From Rhodobacter sp. (GTDB lineage: Bacteria > Pseudomonadota > Alphaproteobacteria > Rhodobacterales > Rhodobacteraceae): a stretch of 64,000 nucleotides of DNA. Positions 1-8,120 of this stretch are shown one piece after another (position 1 is the first letter of the stretch; the number at the start of each line of letters is the position of its first letter). The notes beneath the pieces are model-generated. The model had not been told where the DNA came from and did no database searches. It saw only the letters and a program-made list of their open reading frames with translations. The position numbers were made by a program, and so were the translations under genes. The stretch spans positions 62,001 to 126,000 of the forward strand of contig JAIXXB010000006.1 of NCBI GenBank assembly GCA_027490955.1. The letters are read 5' to 3'.

Positions 1-201
1 CGCTGTCAGGGTCGCGCCCTGTTCAATATTGGCAAATTTCAAAATCGATGCAGCATCGACATTGGTATTGCCCTGCACCTCGACGCGGCTAAAGGCGTAA
101 TCTTGCGCCAGTGCGGGCGACAGCGGCGACATCGCAAGGCCAAAGCCCGCCACAACTGCAATGCGCATCCCATAGGATGCCTTCAAATATGCCTTCATCA
201 T
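1..201 (-). CDS. bamA: BamA outer-membrane assembly factor, N-terminal part only
   Basis: Only the first 67 codons are present; the gene runs off the left edge. A tandem ATG-ATG start is followed by a signal peptide: hydrophobic IAVVAGFGLAMS, then Ala-Leu-Ala-Gln as a likely signal peptidase I site near residue 32. The mature start reads FSRVEVQGNTNVDAASILKF, the opening of the first POTRA domain. BamA is the beta-barrel core of the outer-membrane protein insertion machine. The gene follows rseP on the same strand, the usual alphaproteobacterial order, which supports the call. The barrel is outside the window. Confidence 0.85.
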   Translation of the reverse strand, partial: MMKAYLKASYGMRIAVVAGFGLAMSPLSPALAQDYAFSRVEVQGNTNVDAASILKFANIEQGATLTA

Positions 202-249
202 CACGCCGTGTCCCCAACTTGCCTGTTCAAATATGCCTGTGCAATTATC

Positions 250-258
250 TGTGGATAA
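250..258 (-). promoter_or_regulatory. Perfect DnaA-box match in the bamA leader
   Basis: TGTGGATAA on the plus strand is TTATCCACA on the minus strand, the consensus DnaA box, about 50 bases before bamA. A lone nine-base match is expected about once per 130 kb of double-stranded sequence by chance, so function is unproven. Confidence 0.3.
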
Positions 259-379
259 CTAACCCCGCTGGCCCCGATTGTCAAAGACCTAAGCGGATTT
301 TTACTCAAAGTGGTGCAGTTGTGCTGCGCGGGTAGGCCCCGCAGGGCCCTGCCCCATATTTGCACATGAATTCAATTCC

Positions 380-1708
380 TTAGCTGCATGTCAAATCATT
401 TCCAAGGGCAAAGATCGTCAGCGCTGTCACCAAAAACAGCCCCACCATCACCGCCATATTCACAAAACGCGGATTCGGTTTGCGCCCACTGATCGCCTCT
501 GCCGCGAAAAACACCAAATGCCCCCCATCTAAAACGGGTATCGGCAACAGATTCAAAATCCCCACTCCAAGGGAAACCATGGCCAGCATGGTGATAAAAC
601 TTTCCAATCCCGAGCGCGCCGCATCGCCCATAGTATCGGCAAGTCCGACAGGGCCAGACAGATTGCAGGTGCTGATCTCGCCGCGGATCATATGCAAAAG
701 CCCCGAAAACGTGCCATGCACCACAGCGCCAATTTGCGAGAATGACATTTCCGCCGCCTCTTGCAGGCTGGCACTGCGGCGCTCTAGCTCAAACAGCGGG
801 CCAGAGGACAGGCCAATCATCCAGCGGGTTTCAAAACCGCCATCCGCTGTGGGCAAATCGCGGCGGTTGGGTGCCAGCAGCAGGGTCAGCGTGCTGCCAT
901 CGGGGCGCCAGACCTCCATATCCAGCGGCGCGCCTTGGCTGGCCTCGATAAAGGCGGGCAATTGCGAAAAGGCATAGATCGGCTGGTCATTGACCTGTAT
1001 CACCACATCGCCTTCGCGCAGGCCCGCATCAAAGGCCGCGCTTTGCAAATGCACCATCGCCGCGCGGGCGGGCAAGGGATGCGGGGCCGTCACGCGCATC
1101 TCTTGGCCCTTGCGCAGCACTGTATAGGCCACCTCGGCCTTGGGCGGCACGGCATCGGCCACTTTGAAAAATGTGGTCACATCGGGTGTGGGCTGGCCTT
1201 CGATGGCGGTGATATCATCGCCGGGCATCAACCCCTGCGCTGTGGGCATCGGATAGAGCGCGCCCACAATGGGACGATCGGCAGCAAGGCCCGAAAACAG
1301 GATCAGCCCCATAAAGATGACAAAGGACAGCACAAAGTTAAAGGCAGGCCCAGCGGCCACAGTGGCCATGCGCGCCCAAATCGGTGCGCCTGCCAGCGTC
1401 TCGCGCGCCTCGGCCGCGCTAAGCCCATCTGCCGCAGGCAGGGCAGATGCGGCATCTTGATCGCCCTTAAAGCGCACAAATCCGCCCAGAGGAATGGCCG
1501 CAATTTGCCAACGTGTGCCATGGCGGTCTGGGCGCGAGGCCGCAATCACAGGCCCAAAACCCAGCGAGAACACCTCGGCCTTGATCCCAGACCAGCGGCC
1601 CACGATGTAATGGCCATATTCATGCACTGCGACAATCACCGCCAGCGCCAGTAAAAACGAGATGACTGTATAAATCAGCCCGCCAAAATCAGTCAAAATC
1701 GCAACCAT
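380..1708 (-). CDS. rseP: RseP site-2 zinc metalloprotease
   Basis: Intramembrane protease of family M50 that cleaves anti-sigma factors within the inner membrane. The 442 residues match the family length. The first membrane segment carries the zinc motif HEYGH at residues 29-33. One or two PDZ-like regions follow in the middle (for example AAFDAGLREGDVVIQVNDQP). The C-terminal membrane segment has LLPIPVLDGGHL, the third metal-ligand motif. It lies between dxr and bamA in the common envelope-biogenesis order, with only four bases between it and dxr, so it is probably cotranscribed. No anti-sigma factor is encoded nearby, so the substrate is not indicated. Confidence 0.95.
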   Translation of the reverse strand: MVAILTDFGGLIYTVISFLLALAVIVAVHEYGHYIVGRWSGIKAEVFSLGFGPVIAASRPDRHGTRWQIAAIPLGGFVRFKGDQDAASALPAADGLSAAEARETLAGAPIWARMATVAAGPAFNFVLSFVIFMGLILFSGLAADRPIVGALYPMPTAQGLMPGDDITAIEGQPTPDVTTFFKVADAVPPKAEVAYTVLRKGQEMRVTAPHPLPARAAMVHLQSAAFDAGLREGDVVIQVNDQPIYAFSQLPAFIEASQGAPLDMEVWRPDGSTLTLLLAPNRRDLPTADGGFETRWMIGLSSGPLFELERRSASLQEAAEMSFSQIGAVVHGTFSGLLHMIRGEISTCNLSGPVGLADTMGDAARSGLESFITMLAMVSLGVGILNLLPIPVLDGGHLVFFAAEAISGRKPNPRFVNMAVMVGLFLVTALTIFALGNDLTCS

Positions 1709-1712
1709 ACTG

Positions 1713-2897
1713 CTACCGCCTTTGCGCCATTTGTCCCGCCGCTTCGGCGGCGCGCACCCGTGTTAGATGGTCTATATGCAGCACGTGCTCAAGGGCTGAT
1801 GGTGCATCTGTGATGGCTATTTCCGAAGACAGGCGCGCGAGCGTGCTTTCCACCACCCCCGCCATATCCATAAATCCGATCTGCCCCGCGATGAAACAAT
1901 CCAGCGCGGTTTCTTTGGCGGCGGTAAAAATCGCCCCCGCAGCGCCGCCCGTGGCCATCACTTCACGGCACAGGCGCAGCGCAGGAAAGCGGGCCAAATC
2001 TGGGGCCGAAAAGGTCAGGCTGCCCAAAGCGGCCAAATCCAGCCGCGCCACGGGCAGGTGCGCGCGGTTTGGCCAATTCAACGCATAGCCAATAGCATGG
2101 CGCATATCTGGCGCGCCCAAATGGGCCATGACCGCGCCATCATTAAACCCCACCAGCGCATGGATGATAGATTGCGGGTGGATCACCACTTCGATCTGAT
2201 CGGGCGTCAGCGCGAAAAATTCATGCGCCTCAATCACTTCCATCGCTTTGTTAAACATAGAGGCGCTGTCGATGGTGATGCGCTGTCCCATGGCCCAATT
2301 GGGGTGTTGTGACGCCTCGGCCACGCTGGCCTGCGCCAGTTTTTCCAGCGGCCAATCGCGCAGCGCGCCGCCCGATGCGGTGATAATCACCCGCTCAAGC
2401 GCGCTGTGATCTTCGCCATGCAGGGCCTGAAAAATGGCCGAATGTTCGCTGTCGACGGGCAAAATCGTGGCCCCTGCCGCCCGCGCCCGCGCCAGCAGCA
2501 ACTTGCCTGCCGAGACAAGGCTTTCTTTATTGGCCAGCGCCAAAATCGCCCCGCCGTCCAGCGCGGCAAAGCTGGGCGCAAGGCCCGCATTGCCGACAAT
2601 GGCGCTCATCACCCAATCGGCAGGGCGGCGGGCGGCCTCGGCAATCGCGCTTGCGCCTGCGGCGGCGGCCACCCCGCTGCCAACCAGCGCCTCACGCAGG
2701 TGGGGCAGGCAGTCTTCATGCGCGGTGACGGCGATTTCGGCGCGCAACTGCCGCGCCATTTGCGCCAATAAGGCCACATTGCGCCCCCCTGTCAGGGCCA
2801 CAGTGGCAAAGGCATCTGCCCCGCCTGCGCGCATGATCAGATCAAAGGACGATTGTCCGATAGACCCCGTTGCGCCAAAAATCGATATCCGCCGCAT
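1713..2897 (-). CDS. dxr: 1-deoxy-D-xylulose 5-phosphate reductoisomerase
   Basis: Converts 1-deoxy-D-xylulose 5-phosphate to 2-C-methyl-D-erythritol 4-phosphate with NADPH, the committed step of the non-mevalonate isoprenoid pathway. The 394-residue protein opens with the nucleotide-binding motif IFGATGSIGQSS. It contains the metal/substrate motif PVDSEHSAIFQ near residue 150 and the catalytic-loop region HPNWAMGQRITIDSASMFNK. The gene sits six bases after cdsA and four before rseP. Neighbouring uppS consumes the isoprenoid product for the undecaprenyl carrier lipid. Confidence 0.97.
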   Translation of the reverse strand: MRRISIFGATGSIGQSSFDLIMRAGGADAFATVALTGGRNVALLAQMARQLRAEIAVTAHEDCLPHLREALVGSGVAAAAGASAIAEAARRPADWVMSAIVGNAGLAPSFAALDGGAILALANKESLVSAGKLLLARARAAGATILPVDSEHSAIFQALHGEDHSALERVIITASGGALRDWPLEKLAQASVAEASQHPNWAMGQRITIDSASMFNKAMEVIEAHEFFALTPDQIEVVIHPQSIIHALVGFNDGAVMAHLGAPDMRHAIGYALNWPNRAHLPVARLDLAALGSLTFSAPDLARFPALRLCREVMATGGAAGAIFTAAKETALDCFIAGQIGFMDMAGVVESTLARLSSEIAITDAPSALEHVLHIDHLTRVRAAEAAGQMAQRR

Positions 2898-2903
2898 TTG
2901 GAT

Positions 2904-3743
2904 TTAGCCCCCTACGGATAGGCTAATCAGATTTGGGGCCAGAAGTTGCAGCGCCATCACGGCGAGCATCGCCCCCACCAGCGCATCAAAGCGGTCCATC
3001 ACCCCGCCATGCCCCGGGATCAGGCGCGAGCTGTCCTTGACCCCCGCGCGCCGTTTCAGCCAACTTTCGGCGATATCGCCCATTTGCCCAGCAAATGCGA
3101 TCACGGGCGAGAGGGCAATCAGCGCGGCCCCGCCATAGCCCGCCGCAAAAAATCCCGCCCCCAGCAGCGCCGCGCCAACCCAGCCTGCCACAGTGCCAGA
3201 CCATGTTTTCTTGGGGCTGACCGCAGGCCAAAACTTGGGCCCGCCCAGACTGCGCCCCACGAAATACCCCGCCACATCTGACACGACGACCACCCCTAAA
3301 ACCCACAAAATCGCCACCGCGCCTTCGGTTTGGCGCAACTCGAACAGCCCATGACCCGCCGCCATAATGGCCAGCGCGATAAAGGCACAGGTTTTCGCCA
3401 TCAGCCAGCGCGGCCCACCCAATTCCGAGGCCAGAAACACCAAAGGCACGATGGGCACCAGCCAATAGCCCGGCCATCCGGGCCAGCCTTCATCGGCAAA
3501 CAACAGCAGCGCCGCCATCAGCGCCAGCCCATAGGCGCGTTTGCTGCCATCTTGCCGCGACAGGCGCGCCAATTCCCAAATCATCGCGCCAACCAGCGCC
3601 ATGATGAACAACAAAAACGGCCAACCGCCCAGCCATACCTCAAGCGCGCCAATGCTCAGCAGCACTGCCGCCGACAGCATCCGCGGGCGCAGATCAGCCC
3701 AGCGGCCTGCCTTTGGGCTGGGCGGCGGGGCCTGATCGGTCAT
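2904..3743 (-). CDS. cdsA: Phosphatidate cytidylyltransferase
   Basis: Makes CDP-diacylglycerol from phosphatidate and CTP for phospholipid synthesis in the inner membrane. The protein has several hydrophobic segments and the CDP-transferase signature near the C-terminus, KDSSRLIPGHGGVMDRFD. I chose the ATG at 3743 (MTDQAPPP) over an upstream in-frame ATG at 3830, because it overlaps the uppS stop as ATGA and gives 279 residues, close to the family length. The N-terminus before the first membrane helix is short and proline-rich. Confidence 0.93.
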   Translation of the reverse strand: MTDQAPPPSPKAGRWADLRPRMLSAAVLLSIGALEVWLGGWPFLLFIMALVGAMIWELARLSRQDGSKRAYGLALMAALLLFADEGWPGWPGYWLVPIVPLVFLASELGGPRWLMAKTCAFIALAIMAAGHGLFELRQTEGAVAILWVLGVVVVSDVAGYFVGRSLGGPKFWPAVSPKKTWSGTVAGWVGAALLGAGFFAAGYGGAALIALSPVIAFAGQMGDIAESWLKRRAGVKDSSRLIPGHGGVMDRFDALVGAMLAVMALQLLAPNLISLSVGG

Positions 3744-4486
3744 TTTGCCACAACCCCGCCAAAGCGCCGCTCGCGCGTGGCAAATTTTGCCATGATCGCG
3801 GCCAATTCTGCAGCCGTGAAATCGGGCCACAGCGTGGGGGTGAATTCATATTCGGCATAGGCCGCCTGCCATGGCAGAAAGTTTGATATCCGCGTCTCGC
3901 CACTGGTGCGGATCACCAGATCGGGGTCGGGCAAGTCGGCAGTGTCCAAATGCGCGGCCAAAACGGCATCGGTGATCTGCGAAGGCGCGATGCCCGCCGC
4001 GGCAATGGCGCGCATGGCGCGGGTGATTTCATCGCGCCCGCCGTAATTGATCGCCACTGTCAGATGCAGCGCGCTGCAATGGGCGGTGCGCGCCTCGATC
4101 CCTGCCATCAGTTTTTGCAGCTTTGGCTCTAGGCGCGTGCGATCACCAATAAAGCGCAGCCGCACCCCTGCCGTGGCCAGTTTCTCGGCCTCGGATCTGA
4201 TATAGCGGGCAAAAATCGACATCAGGCCCAAAACTTCCGCTGCGCCACGTTTCCAATTTTCCGTGGAAAAGGCGTAAATCGTCAGATGCGTGATGCCAAG
4301 GCTGGGGCATGCGGTGACAATTTCGCGCACGCGTTCGGCCCCTTTGCGATGGCCAACAAGGCGCGGCCAACCGCGCTGCGTGGCCCAGCGCCCATTGCCA
4401 TCCATAATCATCGCCACATGCAATGGCCCCTTTGGCGCAGAGATCTGCGGCGCGGCGCTGGTGGCAGGATCAAGGGACTGGGGCAA
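3740..4486 (-). CDS. uppS: Isoprenyl transferase (undecaprenyl diphosphate synthase)
   Basis: Cis-prenyltransferase that extends farnesyl diphosphate to undecaprenyl diphosphate, the lipid carrier for cell-wall synthesis. The signature MIMDGNGRWA lies near the N-terminus, and the C-terminal motif DLVIRTSGETRISNFLPWQ is intact. The start is uncertain: the longest reading (ATG at 4624) would overlap frr by about 94 bases, and no ATG lies between it and the conserved domain. A TTG at 4486 gives 248 residues, the normal length, and begins after frr ends at 4531. The stop overlaps the cdsA start as ATGA. Function is secure, start tentative. Confidence 0.9.
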   Translation of the reverse strand: MPQSLDPATSAAPQISAPKGPLHVAMIMDGNGRWATQRGWPRLVGHRKGAERVREIVTACPSLGITHLTIYAFSTENWKRGAAEVLGLMSIFARYIRSEAEKLATAGVRLRFIGDRTRLEPKLQKLMAGIEARTAHCSALHLTVAINYGGRDEITRAMRAIAAAGIAPSQITDAVLAAHLDTADLPDPDLVIRTSGETRISNFLPWQAAYAEYEFTPTLWPDFTAAELAAIMAKFATRERRFGGVVAK

Positions 4487-4530
4487 AACGCGCTCGCACT
4501 TTGGGGCTGGAAGAGGGGTAAAGCGTGGGG

Positions 4531-5097
4531 CTAGACCTGCATAATCTCGGCTTGTTTGGATTCCAGCGCGCGATCCACTGCCGCAATCGCTTTGTCGGTC
4601 AATTCTTGCACCTCGTCTGACCACATCTTTTGGTCATCCTCACCCATGCCTGCCGCCTTGGCCTTTTTGATCTGATCCATCCCATCGCGGCGCACATTGC
4701 GAATGGCGACTTTGGCGTTTTCCGCATAGCCTGCCGCCACTTTGGACAGTTGCTTGCGGCGCTCTTCGTTCAATTCGGGAATGGGCAGGCGGATCAGCGG
4801 GCCGTCAGAGACAGGGTTGATCCCGATCCCGCTTTCGCGGATGGCTTTTTCCACCTTGGCGATCATGCCCTTGTCCCAGACATTGATCACCACCATGCGC
4901 GGTTCGGGCACGTTCACTGTGCCAAGCTGGTTGATCGGGGTCATTTGGCCATAGGCATCGACCGAAATCGCATCCACCAAACTGGCCGAAGCGCGGCCCG
5001 TCCGCAGCGAGGCAAATTCCGTTTTCAGCGCATTCATCGCGCCATCCATGCGGCGCTGAATAGCATCCAGATCAATTTCTAGGTCTTCGGCAGACAT
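4531..5097 (-). CDS. frr: Ribosome recycling factor
   Basis: Splits post-termination ribosomes together with EF-G. Characteristic segments are present: [24 protein letters not shown] and [12 protein letters not shown], with an all-helical domain wrapping round a small insert. An in-frame ATG at 5118 would add seven residues, but the ATG at 5097 (MSAEDLE) has a ribosome-binding site AGAGGGCG just upstream and gives the usual length of about 188. It follows pyrH in the conserved pyrH-frr-uppS-cdsA order. Confidence 0.95.
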   Translation of the reverse strand: MSAEDLEIDLDAIQRRMDGAMNALKTEFASLRTGRASASLVDAISVDAYGQMTPINQLGTVNVPEPRMVVINVWDKGMIAKVEKAIRESGIGINPVSDGPLIRLPIPELNEERRKQLSKVAAGYAENAKVAIRNVRRDGMDQIKKAKAAGMGEDDQKMWSDEVQELTDKAIAAVDRALESKQAEIMQV

Positions 5098-5174
5098 CTC
5101 GCCCTCTTGCATTACCACACCTGCTGCGCGCAGCAGTTTCCCTGCTATAGCAGCAGATCTGCGCGGCAGAATAG

Positions 5175-5909
5175 TTAAATTTTGTCTACAACGCGCGTAT
5201 ATGTGCCGCGCCCTGCCAAAATTCCCTTAAATCCGCCCGGCTCGTCCAGCGAAAAAACGATGATCGGCAGATCGTTATCGCGCGCCAAAGCAATGGCCGA
5301 GGCATCCATCACCCCCAGATGCTGTTGCAGCACCTCGTCATAGGTCACCACATCATAGCGCTTGGCATCTGCGTGTTTTTTGGGATCTTTGTCATAGACG
5401 CCGTCCACCTTTGTGCCTTTGAAAATCGCCTCGCAGGCCATTTCATTGGCGCGCAGCGTGGCGGCCGTATCGGTGGTGAAATAGGGGTTGCCCGTGCCTG
5501 CAGCAAAAATCACCACCCGCTTTTTTTCCAAATGGCGCACGGCGCGGCGGCGGATATAGGGCTCGCAGACCTGATCCATCGGAATGGCCGAGATGACACG
5601 GGTAAAAACGCCCAACTGCTCTAGGGCGGATTGCATCGCAAGGGCGTTCATGACTGTGGCCAGCATGCCCATGTAATCGGCCGTCGTGCGCTCCATCCCT
5701 TGGGCGCTGCCAGCCAGCCCGCGAAAGATATTGCCCCCGCCGATCACCATACACACCTCCACGCCCATATCGCGCACCGATTTCACCTCGGCGGCGATGC
5801 GCTGCACTGTGGGCGGGTGCAGGCCAAAGCCCTGATCGCCCATCAATGCCTCTCCCGATATTTTTAGCATCACGCGGGAATAGACGGGTTGGGCGGTGTC
5901 GCTGGGCAT
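5175..5909 (-). CDS. pyrH: UMP kinase
   Basis: Phosphorylates UMP to UDP, the last shared step to pyrimidine nucleotides. The bacterial enzyme is a hexamer of the amino-acid-kinase family, and 244 residues is a normal length. Visible motifs are MLKISGEAL at the start, the glycine loop [10 protein letters not shown] and the nucleotide region [12 protein letters not shown]. It is the first gene of the leftward block and lies divergent from miaA, so the promoter for frr-uppS-cdsA-dxr-rseP is probably in the 110 bases upstream. Other pyrimidine genes, pyrC and pyrE, are near 40-42 kb. Confidence 0.96.
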   Translation of the reverse strand: MPSDTAQPVYSRVMLKISGEALMGDQGFGLHPPTVQRIAAEVKSVRDMGVEVCMVIGGGNIFRGLAGSAQGMERTTADYMGMLATVMNALAMQSALEQLGVFTRVISAIPMDQVCEPYIRRRAVRHLEKKRVVIFAAGTGNPYFTTDTAATLRANEMACEAIFKGTKVDGVYDKDPKKHADAKRYDVVTYDEVLQQHLGVMDASAIALARDNDLPIIVFSLDEPGGFKGILAGRGTYTRVVDKI

Positions 5910-6019
5910 GGGTAATCCTGTTCAAAACGGCGCGGGGGGCGCAAGACGGGGAATCGCAGTTGACTGAGGCGCAAAATGTCGCAAAACGGCGGCATGTTCA
6001 ACGGGCAAGCGGGGCAGGC

Positions 6020-6898
6020 GTGAAGATAAGCACCATATCACGAACGGCCCCCGTGCTGATCGCAGGCCCCACGGCCAGCGGAAAATCGGCGCTGGCGATG
6101 GAACTGGCGGCCCGCGATGGGCGCACCATCGTCAATGCCGATGCATTGCAGGTCTATGATATGTGGCGGATCTTGTCAGCGCGCCCCAGTCTGGCCGATG
6201 AGGCTGCCCTGCCCCACGCCTTGTTTGGCCATATCGGGCGCGAGCTGGCCTATTCCACAGGCCATTGGCTGCGCGAGGTGGCCCCCCTGCTGGATCGCCC
6301 CGTGGTGATTGTGGGCGGCACGGGGCTGAACTTAACCGCTCTGACCACGGGCCTTGCCGATATTCCGCCCACCCCACCGCAGGTGCGTGCCCGCGCCAAC
6401 CAAATGCTGGCCGAATTTGGCCCGAAGGCGATGCTGGCCCAGCTTGACCTCGATACCCGCCGCAGGATCGACACCCAGAACCCCGCCCGTATCCAGCGCG
6501 CGTGGGAGGTATTGACCGCAACAGGGCGCGGTCTTGCCGATTGGCAGGCCAGCACGGGGCCTGCGCTGTTGCCACTGGATCAGGCCGAAGCCTTGGTTGT
6601 GCAGGTCGAAACCGCGCGCCTTGACGCCCGCATAGCGCAGCGCTTTGACACGATGATGGATCAGGGCGCTTTGGACGAGGTGCGCGCCGCCCTGCCCCAT
6701 TGGCCCGAAGACGGGCCACATCAGCCGCCGCCATGGACAAGGGCCATCGGCGCGCCCGAATTGATCGCCCATCTGCACGGGCAGATCACGCGCGCGCAGG
6801 CCATCGCTGCGGCCAAACTCTCCTCGCGCCAATATGCCAAAAGACAGCGCACATGGTTTCGCAATCGGATGCAAAACTGGGCGGTTTATGCGGGCTGA
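6020..6898 (+). CDS. miaA: tRNA dimethylallyltransferase
   Basis: Adds a dimethylallyl group to A37 of tRNAs that read codons beginning with U. A Walker A motif GPTASGKSAL sits at the N-terminus, followed by VNADALQVY and the VGGTGLNL motif. The C-terminal basic segment SSRQYAKRQRTWFRN is the family tRNA-binding signature. The open frame extends back to 5846 over pyrH, but that extension resembles nothing. The GTG at 6020 starts 15 codons before the P-loop and yields 292 residues, normal for the family. It is divergent from pyrH. Confidence 0.93.
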   Translation: MKISTISRTAPVLIAGPTASGKSALAMELAARDGRTIVNADALQVYDMWRILSARPSLADEAALPHALFGHIGRELAYSTGHWLREVAPLLDRPVVIVGGTGLNLTALTTGLADIPPTPPQVRARANQMLAEFGPKAMLAQLDLDTRRRIDTQNPARIQRAWEVLTATGRGLADWQASTGPALLPLDQAEALVVQVETARLDARIAQRFDTMMDQGALDEVRAALPHWPEDGPHQPPPWTRAIGAPELIAHLHGQITRAQAIAAAKLSSRQYAKRQRTWFRNRMQNWAVYAG

Positions 6899-6983
6899 CA
6901 GGGGCGAAAACGGGGGCATTTTTCTGCCCTAGCGCGCAGACCGCCCAATCGGCGCAACTGGATGAAAATGTCATAAACAAGCG

Positions 6984-7012
6984 TTGATTTCGCCCGCAAA
7001 TGCGGCTAAATT
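6984..7012 (+). promoter_or_regulatory. Candidate sigma-70 promoter for the AraC-type gene
   Basis: TTGATT at 6984-6989 and TAAATT at 7007-7012 are separated by 17 bases, in AT-rich DNA upstream of the start at 7107. This is a prediction from spacing and hexamers only. Confidence 0.4.
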
Positions 7013-7043
7013 GTTCGATATTGTAAAGAGGCAAATTCGGAAA

Positions 7044-7068
7044 AGTCACAAAGATGACTAAATTTAGT
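7044..7068. promoter_or_regulatory. Overlapping palindromes upstream of the AraC-type gene
   Basis: AGTCA-caaaga-TGACT (7044-7059) overlaps a perfect 12-base palindrome ACTAAATTTAGT (7057-7068). Both lie just downstream of the predicted promoter and before the ribosome-binding site AAGGGA, a typical place for an operator. Confidence 0.35.
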
Positions 7069-7106
7069 AGCAGCATTCCACCAAACGACAAGGGATTGAT
7101 AAAACC

Positions 7107-7889
7107 ATGTCTTCAACGATAAGAATAATTCCATTGCCCCGCCTTGCCGCCAATGGCCGCTGGCGGGTTGAGGCGATGCGCAGTCTGTCTGAACCTTGTA
7201 TTTTGAACTTTACCAAAGGTATGGGCCGCATCACTGTTGCAGGCATCACGCGCGGCTATTCGGCAGGCACGATTGTCTTTATCCCAGCAGGGGTGATGCA
7301 TGGGTTTGAAGTGGGCCCGCAGGTTCTTGGCTCTGCTCTTTTCCTTGGCCGCGACTGCACAGTGCATCTGCCCCAGCAGCCCCAGCATATTCGCTTGCGC
7401 GATGTGGTGGCCCAGCAAGAAATGACGATGATGCTGGAAATGGTCGGGCGCGAATTGGACGCGGGCACAGCTTCGGGGCAGCGCGCGGCGGTGCATTATG
7501 TGGGCCTGTTGTCGGTCTGGCTGGAACGTCAGGCCGCAGCGGCGGGCATTACGGCGCAGCGCCCTGATGCCGCGCATCGCCTTGTGGCGCGCTTTACCGA
7601 TGTGATGGAGCGCCGCTTTCGCTCTGGCGCAGGCGTGGCCGAGATTGCGGCCGAATTGGGCGTGACCCCCACCCATTTGACGCGGTGCTGCCGCGCGGCT
7701 TCGGGGCGGTCGGCCATCGAACTGCTGCAAGATCGCCGCCTGTTCGAAGCGCGCCAATTGCTGTCGGATACGAAATTGCCCGTGGGCCAGATCAGCGCGG
7801 CCTTGGGCTTTACCTCGGCGGCCTATTTTACGCGGGCCTTTCAGAATCAGACGGGCCTCTCGCCCAGCTCGTTCCGCAAGGCGGGGTGA
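7107..7889 (+). CDS. AraC-family transcriptional regulator
   Basis: A 260-residue protein with an N-terminal cupin-like sensing part (for example FIPAGVMHGFEV) and a C-terminal AraC DNA-binding domain at about residues 165-258. The first helix-turn-helix reads GVAEIAAELGVTPTHLTRCC, and the second carries the conserved signature ISAALGFTSAAYFTRAFQNQ. It is followed 230 bases later by a hydrolase and peptide-type ABC importer on the same strand, which are its likely targets by position. A pair of nine-base direct repeats 21 bases apart upstream of the importer fits the way AraC proteins bind. The ligand is unknown. Confidence 0.88.
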   Translation: MSSTIRIIPLPRLAANGRWRVEAMRSLSEPCILNFTKGMGRITVAGITRGYSAGTIVFIPAGVMHGFEVGPQVLGSALFLGRDCTVHLPQQPQHIRLRDVVAQQEMTMMLEMVGRELDAGTASGQRAAVHYVGLLSVWLERQAAAAGITAQRPDAAHRLVARFTDVMERRFRSGAGVAEIAAELGVTPTHLTRCCRAASGRSAIELLQDRRLFEARQLLSDTKLPVGQISAALGFTSAAYFTRAFQNQTGLSPSSFRKAG

Positions 7890-8120
7890 TCGCAGCATTT
7901 TTCGGCCAGTCTGCGCGCACCAAACACCTGCTTTGGGCGATTTCCCCCCTGCGCGCGCCAGCATTTTCGCGCGCAGGGCGGCAGGTTTGGCAATCTGCGG
8001 CGGTCATGGAACCATCCCGATCATCGCCGCGCCTTTTTGTCGTAAATTAATGAAAAAGCGGCGCATTCGTGGCACCTTTTGCGCGGTTCCATCGGCTCAT
8101 TACGGCTGGGGGGATATTTC

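Noticed and set aside
935..1654. Long plus-strand open frame opposite rseP
   Set aside because: It is antisense to a clear RseP gene, is rich in His/Arg/Gly as expected of a shadow frame, and resembles no protein.
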